Assembly (NCBI GenBank): GCA_910577115.1
Contig: CAJTMC010000033.1
Coordinates: 1-43,385 of the forward strand
Source of the DNA: an uncultured Lachnospiraceae bacterium
GTDB lineage: Bacteria > Bacillota > Clostridia > Lachnospirales > Lachnospiraceae
DNA length: 43,385 nucleotides
Reading direction: 5' to 3'
Part shown: piece by piece, positions 17,324 to 25,148 of the stretch
How positions within the stretch are numbered: the first letter of the stretch is position 1
Layout of the letters: each line of letters starts with the position of its first letter
The notes under the pieces: model-generated
Seen by the model: only the letters and a program-made list of their open reading frames with translations
The model's database searches: none
What the model was told of the DNA's origin: nothing
Translations under genes and position numbers: made by a program

Positions 17324-17605
17324 AAAAAAAGCTCTTATCCTAATTTTACTAGGACAAAAGCTTAAAACCTCTGCGGTACCACCTAATTTGGCACATGAAA
17401 TGCACCCTCTCTGCACACGTACTATCATACGCTTTCCCTTGATAACGGGCGGAAATCCCGTTGGGCATTACTAAAGCACTTGGCTCGTTGCTCCCACCTT
17501 CTCAAGTCCATTCCATACTTCTTTGACTGCCGCAATCACACCACCTGCAGCTCTCTGAAAATCTCCCAAAGTATGTACTCCTCTTGATCACCAGTTTCAG
17601 ACCAT
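17324..17605 (-). ncRNA. Tryptophan-specific T-box leader of the trp operon
   Basis: Read on the minus strand, the leader contains the T-box stem I elements (AGAGAGCTG with GGTGGTGTGA at the tip) and a specifier loop GAATGGAC whose TGG codon (17508-17510) is for tryptophan. AACGAGCC follows. The T-box sequence AGGTGGTACCGCAG is at 17371-17384. A hairpin with TCCTA/TAGGA arms then runs into seven T (17324-17330), forming the terminator. Uncharged tRNA-Trp would pair with TGG and the T-box bulge, stabilise the antiterminator and allow transcription of trpE. Boundaries are approximate. Confidence 0.9.
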
Positions 17606-17619
17606 GTTCTTTTTTATTT

Positions 17620-17648
17620 ATAATAATCACTTTTATTTCAGATGTCAA
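17620..17648 (-). promoter_or_regulatory. Promoter of the trp operon
   Basis: On the minus strand TTGACA (17643-17648) and TATTAT (17620-17625) are 17 bases apart, placing the start of transcription just before the T-box leader and after the yfcE stop. Confidence 0.75.
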
Positions 17649-17685
17649 CCATTTTTTCGGAATTTTCTACTTTTTTGCAGCAAAG

Positions 17686-18231
17686 CTATACCGTTTCATA
17701 TTTCATTTTTACCGCCCCGTCCATGTCCTTCCACAAAAACAATCCGTTCTCAAGCGTCATATAGCCATGCCATGAGCCTTCCTTCGGAATTGATACGGAA
17801 CCCGGGTTCATATAAATAAAGCTGTTATATTCTATGCACTTTGGCACATGTGTGTGACCGTTTAACAGGATGCCGCCCTCGCACACCGGAAGCGGATGAT
17901 CGGGATTGTATTGATGTCCATGTGTCGCATAAATAACAATACTGCCCTCTGAGACAACTGCATAATCGGCAAGTATCGGGAAATCAAGCACCATTTGGTC
18001 AACCTCTGTGTCACAGTTTCCACGCACGCACAAAAGCGTATTTTTTCGTTCGTTTAACAGTTCAATTACTTTTTTCGGTTCGTACGTGCACGGCAAATCA
18101 TTCCTTGGTCCATGATATAGAATATCCCCTAAAAGCAACAGCTTGTCCGCCTGCTCCCTGTCATATGCTTCCAACAGCAAACGGGCGTAATGCGCCGAAC
18201 CATGTATGTCCGATGCAATCATCCATTTCAT
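17686..18231 (-). CDS. yfcE: YfcE-type phosphodiesterase (metallophosphoesterase)
   Basis: A 181-residue calcineurin-like phosphoesterase. The two-metal motifs are DIH (D8, H10), GD (35-36) in LLLLGDILYHGPRNDLP, GNCD (71-74), THGH and GHTHVP. The block ILYHGPRNDLP is diagnostic of the YfcE subgroup, which hydrolyses phosphodiesters in vitro; the cellular substrate is unknown. AAGGAG precedes the ATG at 18231. It follows the patatin-like gene by about 60 bases and is probably co-transcribed with it. Confidence 0.92.
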   Translation of the reverse strand: MKWMIASDIHGSAHYARLLLEAYDREQADKLLLLGDILYHGPRNDLPCTYEPKKVIELLNERKNTLLCVRGNCDTEVDQMVLDFPILADYAVVSEGSIVIYATHGHQYNPDHPLPVCEGGILLNGHTHVPKCIEYNSFIYMNPGSVSIPKEGSWHGYMTLENGLFLWKDMDGAVKMKYETV

Positions 18232-18292
18232 CTTTTCGCCACTCCTTTCCAAAGTGTAAATGCAATGTGAAAAATTTATCATTCCCTCACAC

Positions 18293-19141
18293 TTATTGCT
18301 TCTTCATATATGTCATAAGCCTGCCTAATGCGTCGTTTGCATCGCGCAGTCCGAGTTCATACATTGTCTGCATCTTTTGCGGATCTGTTTCCGTCCTTTT
18401 GATTTTTATTCTTTGGGTCGGTCTTATCACAAAAAGTTTATTTTCTTTTTCTGCTGCTTTGATGCGTTCCATACAACGATTGTAGTTACTATGCCGATTG
18501 CGCAGCTTGTCCGCAAAATCCGCATATTTTTTGTCGTAAAAAGCCTTTGTCATAAACGGAGAGACAGGGCTTTTCACATAATCCGCATCTTTCGTCAAAA
18601 CGACCACAAGCCTGTCATATCCCATTTCCAAAAACTTCTCATATGGAATGCTGTCAGCTACTGCCCCGTCAAGATACCATTTGCCGTCCAGTGCAACGGG
18701 TTTGGATACAAACGGCATTGATGCTGACGCCCGAAGTGTTTCCATCTGCGCGAACACATCTTTAATCTGTATATATTCTGCCTCGCCGGTTTCAATGTTT
18801 GTCACCACCGCATAAAACGGAATATTTGAAGCCATAAAGGCTGCATTATCAAACAAATCAAGCTTTAGAGGCACCTCATAATAGGCATACCGGGTGTCTA
18901 TGATATTTCCTGTCTTTAAGAGCGGTTTTAAGCCCATATAATTTTTGTCACCGTTAAACCGCTTATTATATCGTATTACGCGCCCTTTCTGCTTGGAAAG
19001 CAGGTTCACGCCAAACAGCGCACCCGCCGACACGCCGATAACACCGTCAAAGCTGATGTCATGTTCCATAAACACGTCCAAAACGCCCGCCGTATAAATC
19101 CCGCGCATAGCGCCACCTTCCAATACAAGCCCTGTTTTCAT
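18293..19141 (-). CDS. Patatin-like phospholipase family protein
   Basis: A 282-residue serine hydrolase of the patatin/RssA-YlbK type. The oxyanion-hole glycines are in VLEGGAMRGIYTAGVLD (7-23), the nucleophile S38 is in IGVSAG (GXSXG), and the dyad aspartate D158 is in YLDGAVADSIP. No signal peptide or transmembrane segment is visible, so it acts inside the cell, presumably as a lipid acyl hydrolase of unknown substrate. AGGAG lies upstream of the ATG. It heads a two-gene unit with yfcE. Confidence 0.92.
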   Translation of the reverse strand: MKTGLVLEGGAMRGIYTAGVLDVFMEHDISFDGVIGVSAGALFGVNLLSKQKGRVIRYNKRFNGDKNYMGLKPLLKTGNIIDTRYAYYEVPLKLDLFDNAAFMASNIPFYAVVTNIETGEAEYIQIKDVFAQMETLRASASMPFVSKPVALDGKWYLDGAVADSIPYEKFLEMGYDRLVVVLTKDADYVKSPVSPFMTKAFYDKKYADFADKLRNRHSNYNRCMERIKAAEKENKLFVIRPTQRIKIKRTETDPQKMQTMYELGLRDANDALGRLMTYMKKQ

Positions 19142-19403
19142 GTTTTATTGCTCCTAATCGTTTTCAAATATAAATTATTCAACGTTCTGAGGCAGTGTTA
19201 AATTTCCTTAGAAAATCTCTTCCTACTATATTAGTCAACTTTAAGACTTTATGCAAGACAAAACGGCGAACTTTTACAGAACTTTTTTACAGTTTCCCAG
19301 AATGAAGACAGCGCTGTTGTTTCTTCCGTCACATGCAATATGAGAATGGCACAAGCTGCAATCGGCTTTTTGACTGATTAAAAAACGTTTTCCTCTTTTT
19401 ATC

Positions 19404-19495
19404 AACACATTGCAGACTAATGTGCAACTGGTTTCAATGAAAAGGGTATGTCCGGAGTGATTTATTTAGTTCTACTCTGTTGAAACCAATGTGTT
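19404..19495. repeat. Nested inverted repeats in a gene-free gap
   Basis: The gap 19142-19602 contains no credible ORF. Inside it an outer pair AACACATTG/CAATGTGTT (19404-19412, 19487-19495) and an inner pair TGGTTTCAA/TTGAAACCA (19429-19437, 19480-19488) are nested, giving a possible imperfect 92-base hairpin. It could be a small transposon relic or a structured RNA; nothing decides between them. Confidence 0.4.
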
Positions 19496-19540
19496 CATTA
19501 AACGCTATATATTATAGGACAAATTTTTATTTATATCATA

Positions 19541-19587
19541 AAAACAGGCTTTCGGCTGCTTATATACCAGCAGCCAAAGCCTGTTTC
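19541..19587 (-). terminator. Terminator of the BMP/ABC transporter operon
   Basis: AACAGGCTTT followed by a GGCTGC/GCAGCC stem and AAAGCCTGTTT on the other arm gives a long stem of about 17 pairs with one small mismatch, followed on the minus strand by TTTTT. It lies just after the last permease gene and may work in both directions. Confidence 0.8.
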
Positions 19588-19602
19588 TTTCTATCTTATC
19601 AT

Positions 19603-20541
19603 TTATCTCGCACCCTTATCGTAAGGAATCCCCTCCGCCTTCGGCGCCTGTGAATTCTTCGATGTCAGTGCCAAAATAATCATCGACGCAATAAACGGCA
19701 TCATGTTATAAATATTCTGCGACAAATGCAGATTTGACAACGCCGTCGCGTCCGCAATATTGGCAAGCGACTTGAAAATCGCAAAGAACACCGCCGCCCC
19801 CGCAATCCGAAACGGCTTCCACTGTCCAAAAATCATAACCGCAAGCGCAAGGAAACCAAAGCCCGTTACGCCAACCTCGAAATTCCAAATCGAAACGGAA
19901 GGCACAATATATGCAAAACCGCCCAATCCGCCTAAAAATCCCGAAATCATAACGCCTGCATAACGCCACTTATACACATTAATACCAACCGAATCTGCCG
20001 CCTGCGGATGCTCGCCGCACGAACGCAGACGCAGACCATATTTGGTCTTATACAAAAACACATACGACACAACCAAAAGCACAATTCCGATAATCAGAAA
20101 AATATTGTAAGTAAGCGGCCCTGCCGTAAAGATAAAAGCATTGTTCGAGTAGGAAAGCTTTGACGACGCTGCACCGTTTCCGCCGCTCGCCGCATTATTA
20201 TACGCCTTTACAATCACCACTGCCGCGGCTGTGGCAAGCATGTTTAATGCCGTACCGCCAATCGTCTGATCCGCCTTGAGCGTAATCGCCGAAAAGCCAA
20301 GCAAAAGCGAATAAACCATACCGGCTGCTGCACTCGCCAAAATAGAAAGGACTACAAGCGACGCAGGCGAAAGTGTTCCGCCAAAAACGGAAAGCACCAA
20401 AATCCCTGCAAGTCCGCCGATTGCCATGATACCCTCAAGCGCAATATTGATAACGCCGCTGCGCTCCGAAAACATGCCGCCAAGCGCCACAAGCATCAGT
20501 ACGACCGCATAAAGTAATGTATATTTTAAAAGCAGGAACAT
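19603..20541 (-). CDS. ABC transporter permease, BMP/nucleoside type (second permease)
   Basis: A 312-residue integral membrane protein with eight or more hydrophobic segments, of the BPD_transp_2 type found in branched-chain amino acid and nucleoside importers. VVLMLVALGGMFSERSGVIN and IALEGIMAIGG at the N-terminus are the hallmark of the NupQ/YufQ-like permease; GLRLRSCGEHPQAADSVGIN is the cytoplasmic coupling loop contacting the ATPase. Its start codon overlaps the stop of the preceding permease by one base, so the two are translated together. With the lipoprotein and ATPase it should import nucleosides or a related solute. Confidence 0.93.
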   Translation of the reverse strand: MFLLLKYTLLYAVVLMLVALGGMFSERSGVINIALEGIMAIGGLAGILVLSVFGGTLSPASLVVLSILASAAAGMVYSLLLGFSAITLKADQTIGGTALNMLATAAAVVIVKAYNNAASGGNGAASSKLSYSNNAFIFTAGPLTYNIFLIIGIVLLVVSYVFLYKTKYGLRLRSCGEHPQAADSVGINVYKWRYAGVMISGFLGGLGGFAYIVPSVSIWNFEVGVTGFGFLALAVMIFGQWKPFRIAGAAVFFAIFKSLANIADATALSNLHLSQNIYNMMPFIASMIILALTSKNSQAPKAEGIPYDKGAR

Positions 20542-21704
20542 TATGCATCCGCCCCCTTTCCTTTCTCCTTTGCACCTGTCTTTTGTGCCGCTTCCTTTGC
20601 ATTTGCATCAGAACCGTTTTTGCGTTTTGACGCAATCGCATTCATCACAAATCCCTTAAACAGCATAACAAATGCACACAGATAAATAATCACCGCAATA
20701 ATAACATCTGCGATTTCCGGCTGGAAATACTTTGTCGGAAGGTATCCGCCTCCCACCGTAATATGTGACACAAAAAGAGCCGCAAAGATAACGCCAATCG
20801 GATTACTAAGAGCCAACAGCGCTACCGGAATCCCGTTAAAGCCCATGTTCGGGAGTGCCGTACTCACCTGCGGATTCCACTCTGCCACGCCGGAAAGATA
20901 ATACAAGCCTGCGCCAATCCCCGAAAGTGCACCCGCAATCGTCATGGAAAGCACAATATTCTTCTTATCATTAATCCCCGCGTATTTCGCCGCATCCTTA
21001 TTATGACCGCACGCTTTCAGCTCATAGCCAAACGTCGTTTTATTAATAACAATGTATACAATAATCGCAATCACAATCGCAATAAATATCGCAATTGTTG
21101 TCGATTTTGTTTTAAAGATATTGTTTAATCCCAAATCCGGTATGACAGACCCCTCTGACACACTTCTAATGGTATATGTTTTTGTCGTTTTAGAATCGTA
21201 CATATTCCCGATTGCACCCTTGTAAATAATCTCATTCACTGCATAGAGTCCAATCCAGTTAAACATAATTGCCGTAATAACCTCATTGACATTGAAGTAC
21301 GCCTTAAACAGTCCGGGAATTGCCCCCCACACAGCGCCAAACAGCATTGCCGCAATCAAACAGAGCCACCAGGGCGCATGCAGCACTAGCGCAAAATAAA
21401 GCGCTCCCAGCGCACCAAGCGTATACTGTCCCGCCGCACCGATATTAAACAATCCCGTCTTAAACGCAAACGCAACGGAAAGCCCCGTCATAATCAGCGG
21501 AGCCGTCTGCGCAAGCACACTTCCAAGCCCTTTCGGCATCAGATAAAAGCCGCCCTTTACGATGCGCGTAAAGCCGTCAAAAGCCTGCTCCGCGTTGATG
21601 CAGTAAAGGATAATCAGCCCGACAATCAGTCCAACGGCGATACAGATTAACGACGCGAACACAGACAAAACGCCTGATGATAAATCTACTTTTTTCTTTT
21701 TCAT
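20541..21704 (-). CDS. ABC transporter permease, BMP/nucleoside type (first permease)
   Basis: A 387-residue membrane protein of the NupP/YufP kind. The coupling loop FGYELKACGHNKDAAKYAGI mirrors that of its partner permease, and AFKTGLFNIGAAGQYTLGA is the conserved segment of this family. The C-terminus is a long charged tail rich in Lys, Gly and Ala (residues about 360-387). The ATG at 21704 is preferred because GAGGTG lies just upstream; an in-frame ATG 6 bases earlier is possible. It lies 19 bases after the ATPase gene. Confidence 0.92.
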   Translation of the reverse strand: MKKKKVDLSSGVLSVFASLICIAVGLIVGLIILYCINAEQAFDGFTRIVKGGFYLMPKGLGSVLAQTAPLIMTGLSVAFAFKTGLFNIGAAGQYTLGALGALYFALVLHAPWWLCLIAAMLFGAVWGAIPGLFKAYFNVNEVITAIMFNWIGLYAVNEIIYKGAIGNMYDSKTTKTYTIRSVSEGSVIPDLGLNNIFKTKSTTIAIFIAIVIAIIVYIVINKTTFGYELKACGHNKDAAKYAGINDKKNIVLSMTIAGALSGIGAGLYYLSGVAEWNPQVSTALPNMGFNGIPVALLALSNPIGVIFAALFVSHITVGGGYLPTKYFQPEIADVIIAVIIYLCAFVMLFKGFVMNAIASKRKNGSDANAKEAAQKTGAKEKGKGADA

Positions 21705-21722
21705 TTGCATCACCTCTTTCCG

Positions 21723-23270
21723 CTAATGAATCTCAGCCGGCACAGTATCCTTTTTCGCACCTGCCATGTATAGTCCAAGCTCCTCAACCGTCGTTTTTTC
21801 CGGATAAAGCTGTCCTACAATCTCACCTTCATACATCACAAGAATGCGGTCAGATACATTCATCACCTCGTCAAGCTCTAAGGAAACCAGAAGAACCGCC
21901 TTCCCCTTGTCGCGCTGTGCCACAAGCTGACTGTGAATGTATTCAATCGCGCCCACATCAAGTCCTCTTGTCGGCTGCACTGCCACAAGCAAATCCGGAT
22001 TTTTATCAATCTCGCGGGCAATAATCGCTTTCTGCTGATTTCCGCCCGACATGCTGCGCGCGATTGTAATCGGCCCCTGTCCACTGCGCACATCATACTG
22101 CGCAATCAAACGCTCTGCAAATTCCCGCACTGCGCCTTGTCTGATAAAACCGCCCTTTTGAAACTCCGTATCCCAGTAGCGCTGCAGCACCATATTCTGC
22201 TCCAAAGTATAGTCAAGGACAAGCCCATGCTTATGTCTGTCCTCCGGAATATGGCTGATTCCCTCCTTCGAGCGCTCCCTGATGCTTGCATTCGTGATAT
22301 CCTTCCCGTCAAAGAAGATTTTGCCTCCCGTCAGTTTCTCAAGACCGGTCAGCGCATGTACAAACTCTGTCTGCCCGTTGCCGTCAATTCCTGCAATACA
22401 AACAATCTCTCCGCGCCTTACATGAAAGGAAACATCCTTTACCGCATTATTTTTATGCATTTTGCTCGGCACTGTCATATGTTCTATTTTTAATACGGTT
22501 TCGGTAGGCTTTGCGGGCTGCTTGTCCACCTTAAAATTGACGTTTCTTCCCACCATCATCTTGGAAAGCGCTTCCTTTGTGGTGTCTTTGATGTCAACCG
22601 TTCCGATATATTTTCCTTTTCTGAGAATGGTACAGCGGTCAGCCGTCTCCATAATCTCGTTGAGCTTATGCGTGATAAAAAGAATGGATTTTCCTTCTTT
22701 TGCAAGATTTTTCATAATCTTCATAAGCTCTTCAATTTCCTGCGGCGTAAGCACTGCCGTAGGCTCGTCGAAAATAAGGATTTCATTATCACGATAGAGC
22801 ATCTTTAAAATCTCTGTCCTTTGCTGCATACCTACCGTAATATCAGAAATAATTGCATCAGGATCAACCTTTAAACCATACTTATCACTTAACGCTACCA
22901 CCTTTTCCCTTGCTCCTTTTTTGCTGAGGAAAAGGCCCTTTGTGGGCTCAATGCCAAGGATAATATTGTCCAAAACAGAAAAACACTCCACTAACTTGAA
23001 ATGCTGATGCACCATGCCAATATTCAGGGCATTGGCATCGTTGGGATTATTAATTTTCACTTCCTTGCCGTTCTTCTTAATCGTACCGCTTGTGGGCTGA
23101 TACAGTCCGAAAAGGATACTCATAAGCGTGGATTTCCCTGCACCGTTCTCTCCCAACAGCGCATGAATCTCACCCTTTTTTAATTGCAGGGTAACATTGT
23201 CATTCGCCTTGATGCCCGGAAATTCCTTTGTGATGTTCAACATCTCGATAATGTAATCATTATTTCCCAT
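21723..23270 (-). CDS. ABC transporter ATP-binding protein, duplicated domains (BMP/nucleoside type)
   Basis: A 515-residue ATPase with two ABC domains, as in RbsA and NupO. Domain 1 has Walker A GENGAGKS at 40-47 and Walker B ILIFDEPTAVL. Domain 2 has a lysine-less Walker A variant (GIDGNGQTE), normal for the second half in this family, signature SGGNQQK, and a Walker B region LLVAVQPTRGLD in which the catalytic glutamate is replaced, also usual. It powers the two permeases encoded immediately downstream. The ATG at 23270 follows AAAGG; the frame could extend 9 bases to a TTG. Confidence 0.94.
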   Translation of the reverse strand: MGNNDYIIEMLNITKEFPGIKANDNVTLQLKKGEIHALLGENGAGKSTLMSILFGLYQPTSGTIKKNGKEVKINNPNDANALNIGMVHQHFKLVECFSVLDNIILGIEPTKGLFLSKKGAREKVVALSDKYGLKVDPDAIISDITVGMQQRTEILKMLYRDNEILIFDEPTAVLTPQEIEELMKIMKNLAKEGKSILFITHKLNEIMETADRCTILRKGKYIGTVDIKDTTKEALSKMMVGRNVNFKVDKQPAKPTETVLKIEHMTVPSKMHKNNAVKDVSFHVRRGEIVCIAGIDGNGQTEFVHALTGLEKLTGGKIFFDGKDITNASIRERSKEGISHIPEDRHKHGLVLDYTLEQNMVLQRYWDTEFQKGGFIRQGAVREFAERLIAQYDVRSGQGPITIARSMSGGNQQKAIIAREIDKNPDLLVAVQPTRGLDVGAIEYIHSQLVAQRDKGKAVLLVSLELDEVMNVSDRILVMYEGEIVGQLYPEKTTVEELGLYMAGAKKDTVPAEIH

Positions 23271-23312
23271 ATTGACCAAACCTTTCTCAGAATACTGTCC
23301 ATATTATATAGT

Positions 23313-23347
23313 AAAAAGGGGGAAGGGGTAAAAATATCCCTTCCCTC
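23313..23347 (-). terminator. Intra-operon terminator-like hairpin after the lipoprotein gene
   Basis: On the minus strand GAGGGAAGGG pairs with CCCCTTCCCC and is followed by TTTTT. It stands between the binding-protein gene and the ATPase gene. Partial termination here would give more lipoprotein than transporter, a common arrangement for ABC importers. Confidence 0.65.
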
Positions 23348-23391
23348 TAACACTATTTTAATATTTTTTTAAGGATTCGTCAATCACAGGA

Positions 23392-24594
23392 TTAATCAAT
23401 GTAAGAAACACTAACACCTTCGCTGACTTCCGGCTGGTTATCCGTATCGTTAGAGATTACAATCGAACCGTCCTTAATTCCTGTAAGAACTTCCTCATAC
23501 TCGTCCTGTGTAAATGTCTTAAATGCCCATGAAGCGCCGTCTGTAGGAAGGCCAAGATAATCACCGTCTGCAAGACCAAGATTCTCTACCTGTCCGCCAA
23601 AGCTATCCCACTGACCTGTGAAGCAGCCCTCAAGCTTGTCCACAACCGTTGCAGTAAGTCCCTTCATTGCAGATGTAAGTACAGGATTGTAATCATTTCC
23701 CTCACCTACGGAATACTGGTCAACGTCAACGCCGATGATCATGCCGTCATAGTTTAATGCTGCCTCAAGCGCAGATGTGTAGATACCGCCGCCGCATGCA
23801 AATACGATTTCTGTGCCCTCTGAATACCAGCTCTCCATCTTTGCCGTGATGTTTGCATCACCGTAGAACTGTCCGCCGTATGTATACTTTACTTCTACAT
23901 CAACGCCAAGCTCCTGTGCCGCCGCGTCAATACCCTGAACATATCCGTAACCGTATCTGATAACCGCAGGAACTGCCATACCGCCGAGGAAACCAAGCTT
24001 TGTGTAGCCATCCTTTACTGCTGCGTAGCCTGCAAGATAGCCTGCCTGCTCCTCGCTAAAGGTACATGCATAAGCGTTTGATTCGATCGGAGCTTTCATA
24101 TCTCCTTCAGAAACGTCAACTGCGATGAAGTTTACATCGGGATAAGTTGACTGAACCTCTGAAAGGGTTTCGCCGAATAAGTAGCCGGGCAGTACAACAA
24201 CTGTAGCGCCCTCTGCAACTGCGAGGTCGATCTGGTTAATTCTCTCCTCTGTGCTGTCCTCTGTCGGCTGATAATAGGTGTACTCAATGCCGTTTGCATC
24301 GCCAAACTGCTGTACGCCTTCCCATGTTGCCTGATTGAATGACTCATCATCGATTGTTCCTACGTCTGTAACAAGTGCGATCTTTCCGTCTGCCATAACA
24401 GTCTCTGCAGACGCTGCTTCTGTTTCGGGAGCTGCTGTCTCTGCAGACGCTGCTTCTGTTTCGGGAGCTGCCTGTGTCTCCGCAGGTGCTGCTGCCGGTG
24501 CATCGTTTGCAGGCGCATCTGATGAGTTACCGCATGCTGCCAAAGAGACAACCATGGCAGATGCCAATACGAGTGATAATGCTTTCTTCTTCAT
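23392..24594 (-). CDS. BMP family ABC transporter substrate-binding lipoprotein
   Basis: A 400-residue secreted lipoprotein. The signal peptide MKKKALSLVLASAMVVSLAA ends in a lipobox with the lipid-modified C21. A low-complexity Ala/Glu/Thr/Pro linker follows, containing a 12-residue unit repeated twice (42-53, 54-65). The BMP/PnrA domain starts around 70 with IALVTDVGTIDDESFNQATW, the conserved nucleoside-binding block, and later FLGGMAVPAVIRYGYGYVQG. Proteins of this family bind purine nucleosides, which fits the nearby purine genes, but the ligand here is inferred. GGAGG precedes the ATG at 24594; a longer frame to 24687 is rejected. Confidence 0.94.
   Translation of the reverse strand: MKKKALSLVLASAMVVSLAACGNSSDAPANDAPAAAPAETQAAPETEAASAETAAPETEAASAETVMADGKIALVTDVGTIDDESFNQATWEGVQQFGDANGIEYTYYQPTEDSTEERINQIDLAVAEGATVVVLPGYLFGETLSEVQSTYPDVNFIAVDVSEGDMKAPIESNAYACTFSEEQAGYLAGYAAVKDGYTKLGFLGGMAVPAVIRYGYGYVQGIDAAAQELGVDVEVKYTYGGQFYGDANITAKMESWYSEGTEIVFACGGGIYTSALEAALNYDGMIIGVDVDQYSVGEGNDYNPVLTSAMKGLTATVVDKLEGCFTGQWDSFGGQVENLGLADGDYLGLPTDGASWAFKTFTQDEYEEVLTGIKDGSIVISNDTDNQPEVSEGVSVSYID
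24401..24472. repeat. Two tandem 36-base units in the lipoprotein linker
   Basis: Bases 24401-24436 and 24437-24472 differ only at the last base. Each encodes 12 residues (AAPETEAASAET) of the flexible linker after the lipid anchor. Copy number may vary between strains by slippage without breaking the frame. Confidence 0.85.
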
Positions 24595-24684
24595 AATAAG
24601 TCCTCCATTCTTGTGTAACTTACGACTTCCTGACAGCGAAAAATGTATGCTTTTTGCTGTGTTTCTGCGCAAGCACAAATTTAC

Positions 24685-24705
24685 CAAACGAACAAGTTCG
24701 TTTTT
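24685..24705. promoter_or_regulatory. Palindrome in the lipoprotein-gene leader
   Basis: AAACGAAC and GTTCGTTT flank a 2-base centre, giving an 18-base near-perfect palindrome about 95 bases before the start codon, in a leader of roughly 165 bases. The minus strand has AAGGAGG just before it. It could be an operator or an RNA hairpin; no known purine-riboswitch sequence was found. The rest of the gap 24595-25148 shows only the promoter and the purA terminator listed separately. Confidence 0.4.
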
Positions 24706-24768
24706 CCTCCTTGTAAAACGAGAACACCTTACCGGCGCTATGTACGGTTCGGGCTCAATTACTTGACC

Positions 24769-24797
24769 ACTATAACATACTTATCGAAAAATAGCAA
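24769..24797 (-). promoter_or_regulatory. Probable promoter of the BMP/ABC operon
   Basis: On the minus strand TTGCTA (24792-24797) and TATAGT (24769-24774) are 17 bases apart, about 175 bases before the lipoprotein start. The boxes are less perfect than elsewhere in the window. Confidence 0.5.
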
Positions 24798-25095
24798 TAA
24801 ATATATTCTTAATTTTTAACCAGTAGTTGCCGAAAATAAAAAGGCAGCTGATTTTCTGTTAAGATAAATTGCCACCCAAAAATTATACAATATTCATATC
24901 ATTTTTCTATCTTAATGCTGTTTTTCTCGACAAACCTGTATCCTTATCTTACCACAAACGCATACGCAACTCCAATAATTTTTTCTTAAACACCTTTTTC
25001 CCCCGGCAACTGCCGACTGTTTTGACTGTTCCTTTGCTTTGGCGAATCCTGCCATCTCTCAATGATCTGTTTCTTGCATTTCATCAGATCAGACA

Positions 25096-25133
25096 TAAAA
25101 ATCCGCAGGACAGGTTGTTTCTATCCTGCGGAT
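25096..25133 (-). terminator. Terminator downstream of purA
   Basis: Perfect 10-base arms ATCCGCAGGA (25101-25110) and TCCTGCGGAT (25124-25133) with a 13-base loop, followed on the minus strand by TTTTTAT, 16 bases after the purA stop. Confidence 0.8.
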
Positions 25134-25148
25134 CTGTTGTTTAAATTC

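Noticed and set aside
17273..17428. N-terminal extension of trpE
   Set aside because: It lies in the T-box leader, lacks a ribosome binding site, and the peptide is not TrpE-like; the ATG at 17272 has GGAGGG.
24360..24551. Minus-strand ORF rich in Gln-Arg-Leu within the lipoprotein gene
   Set aside because: It is the tandem-repeat linker read in another frame.
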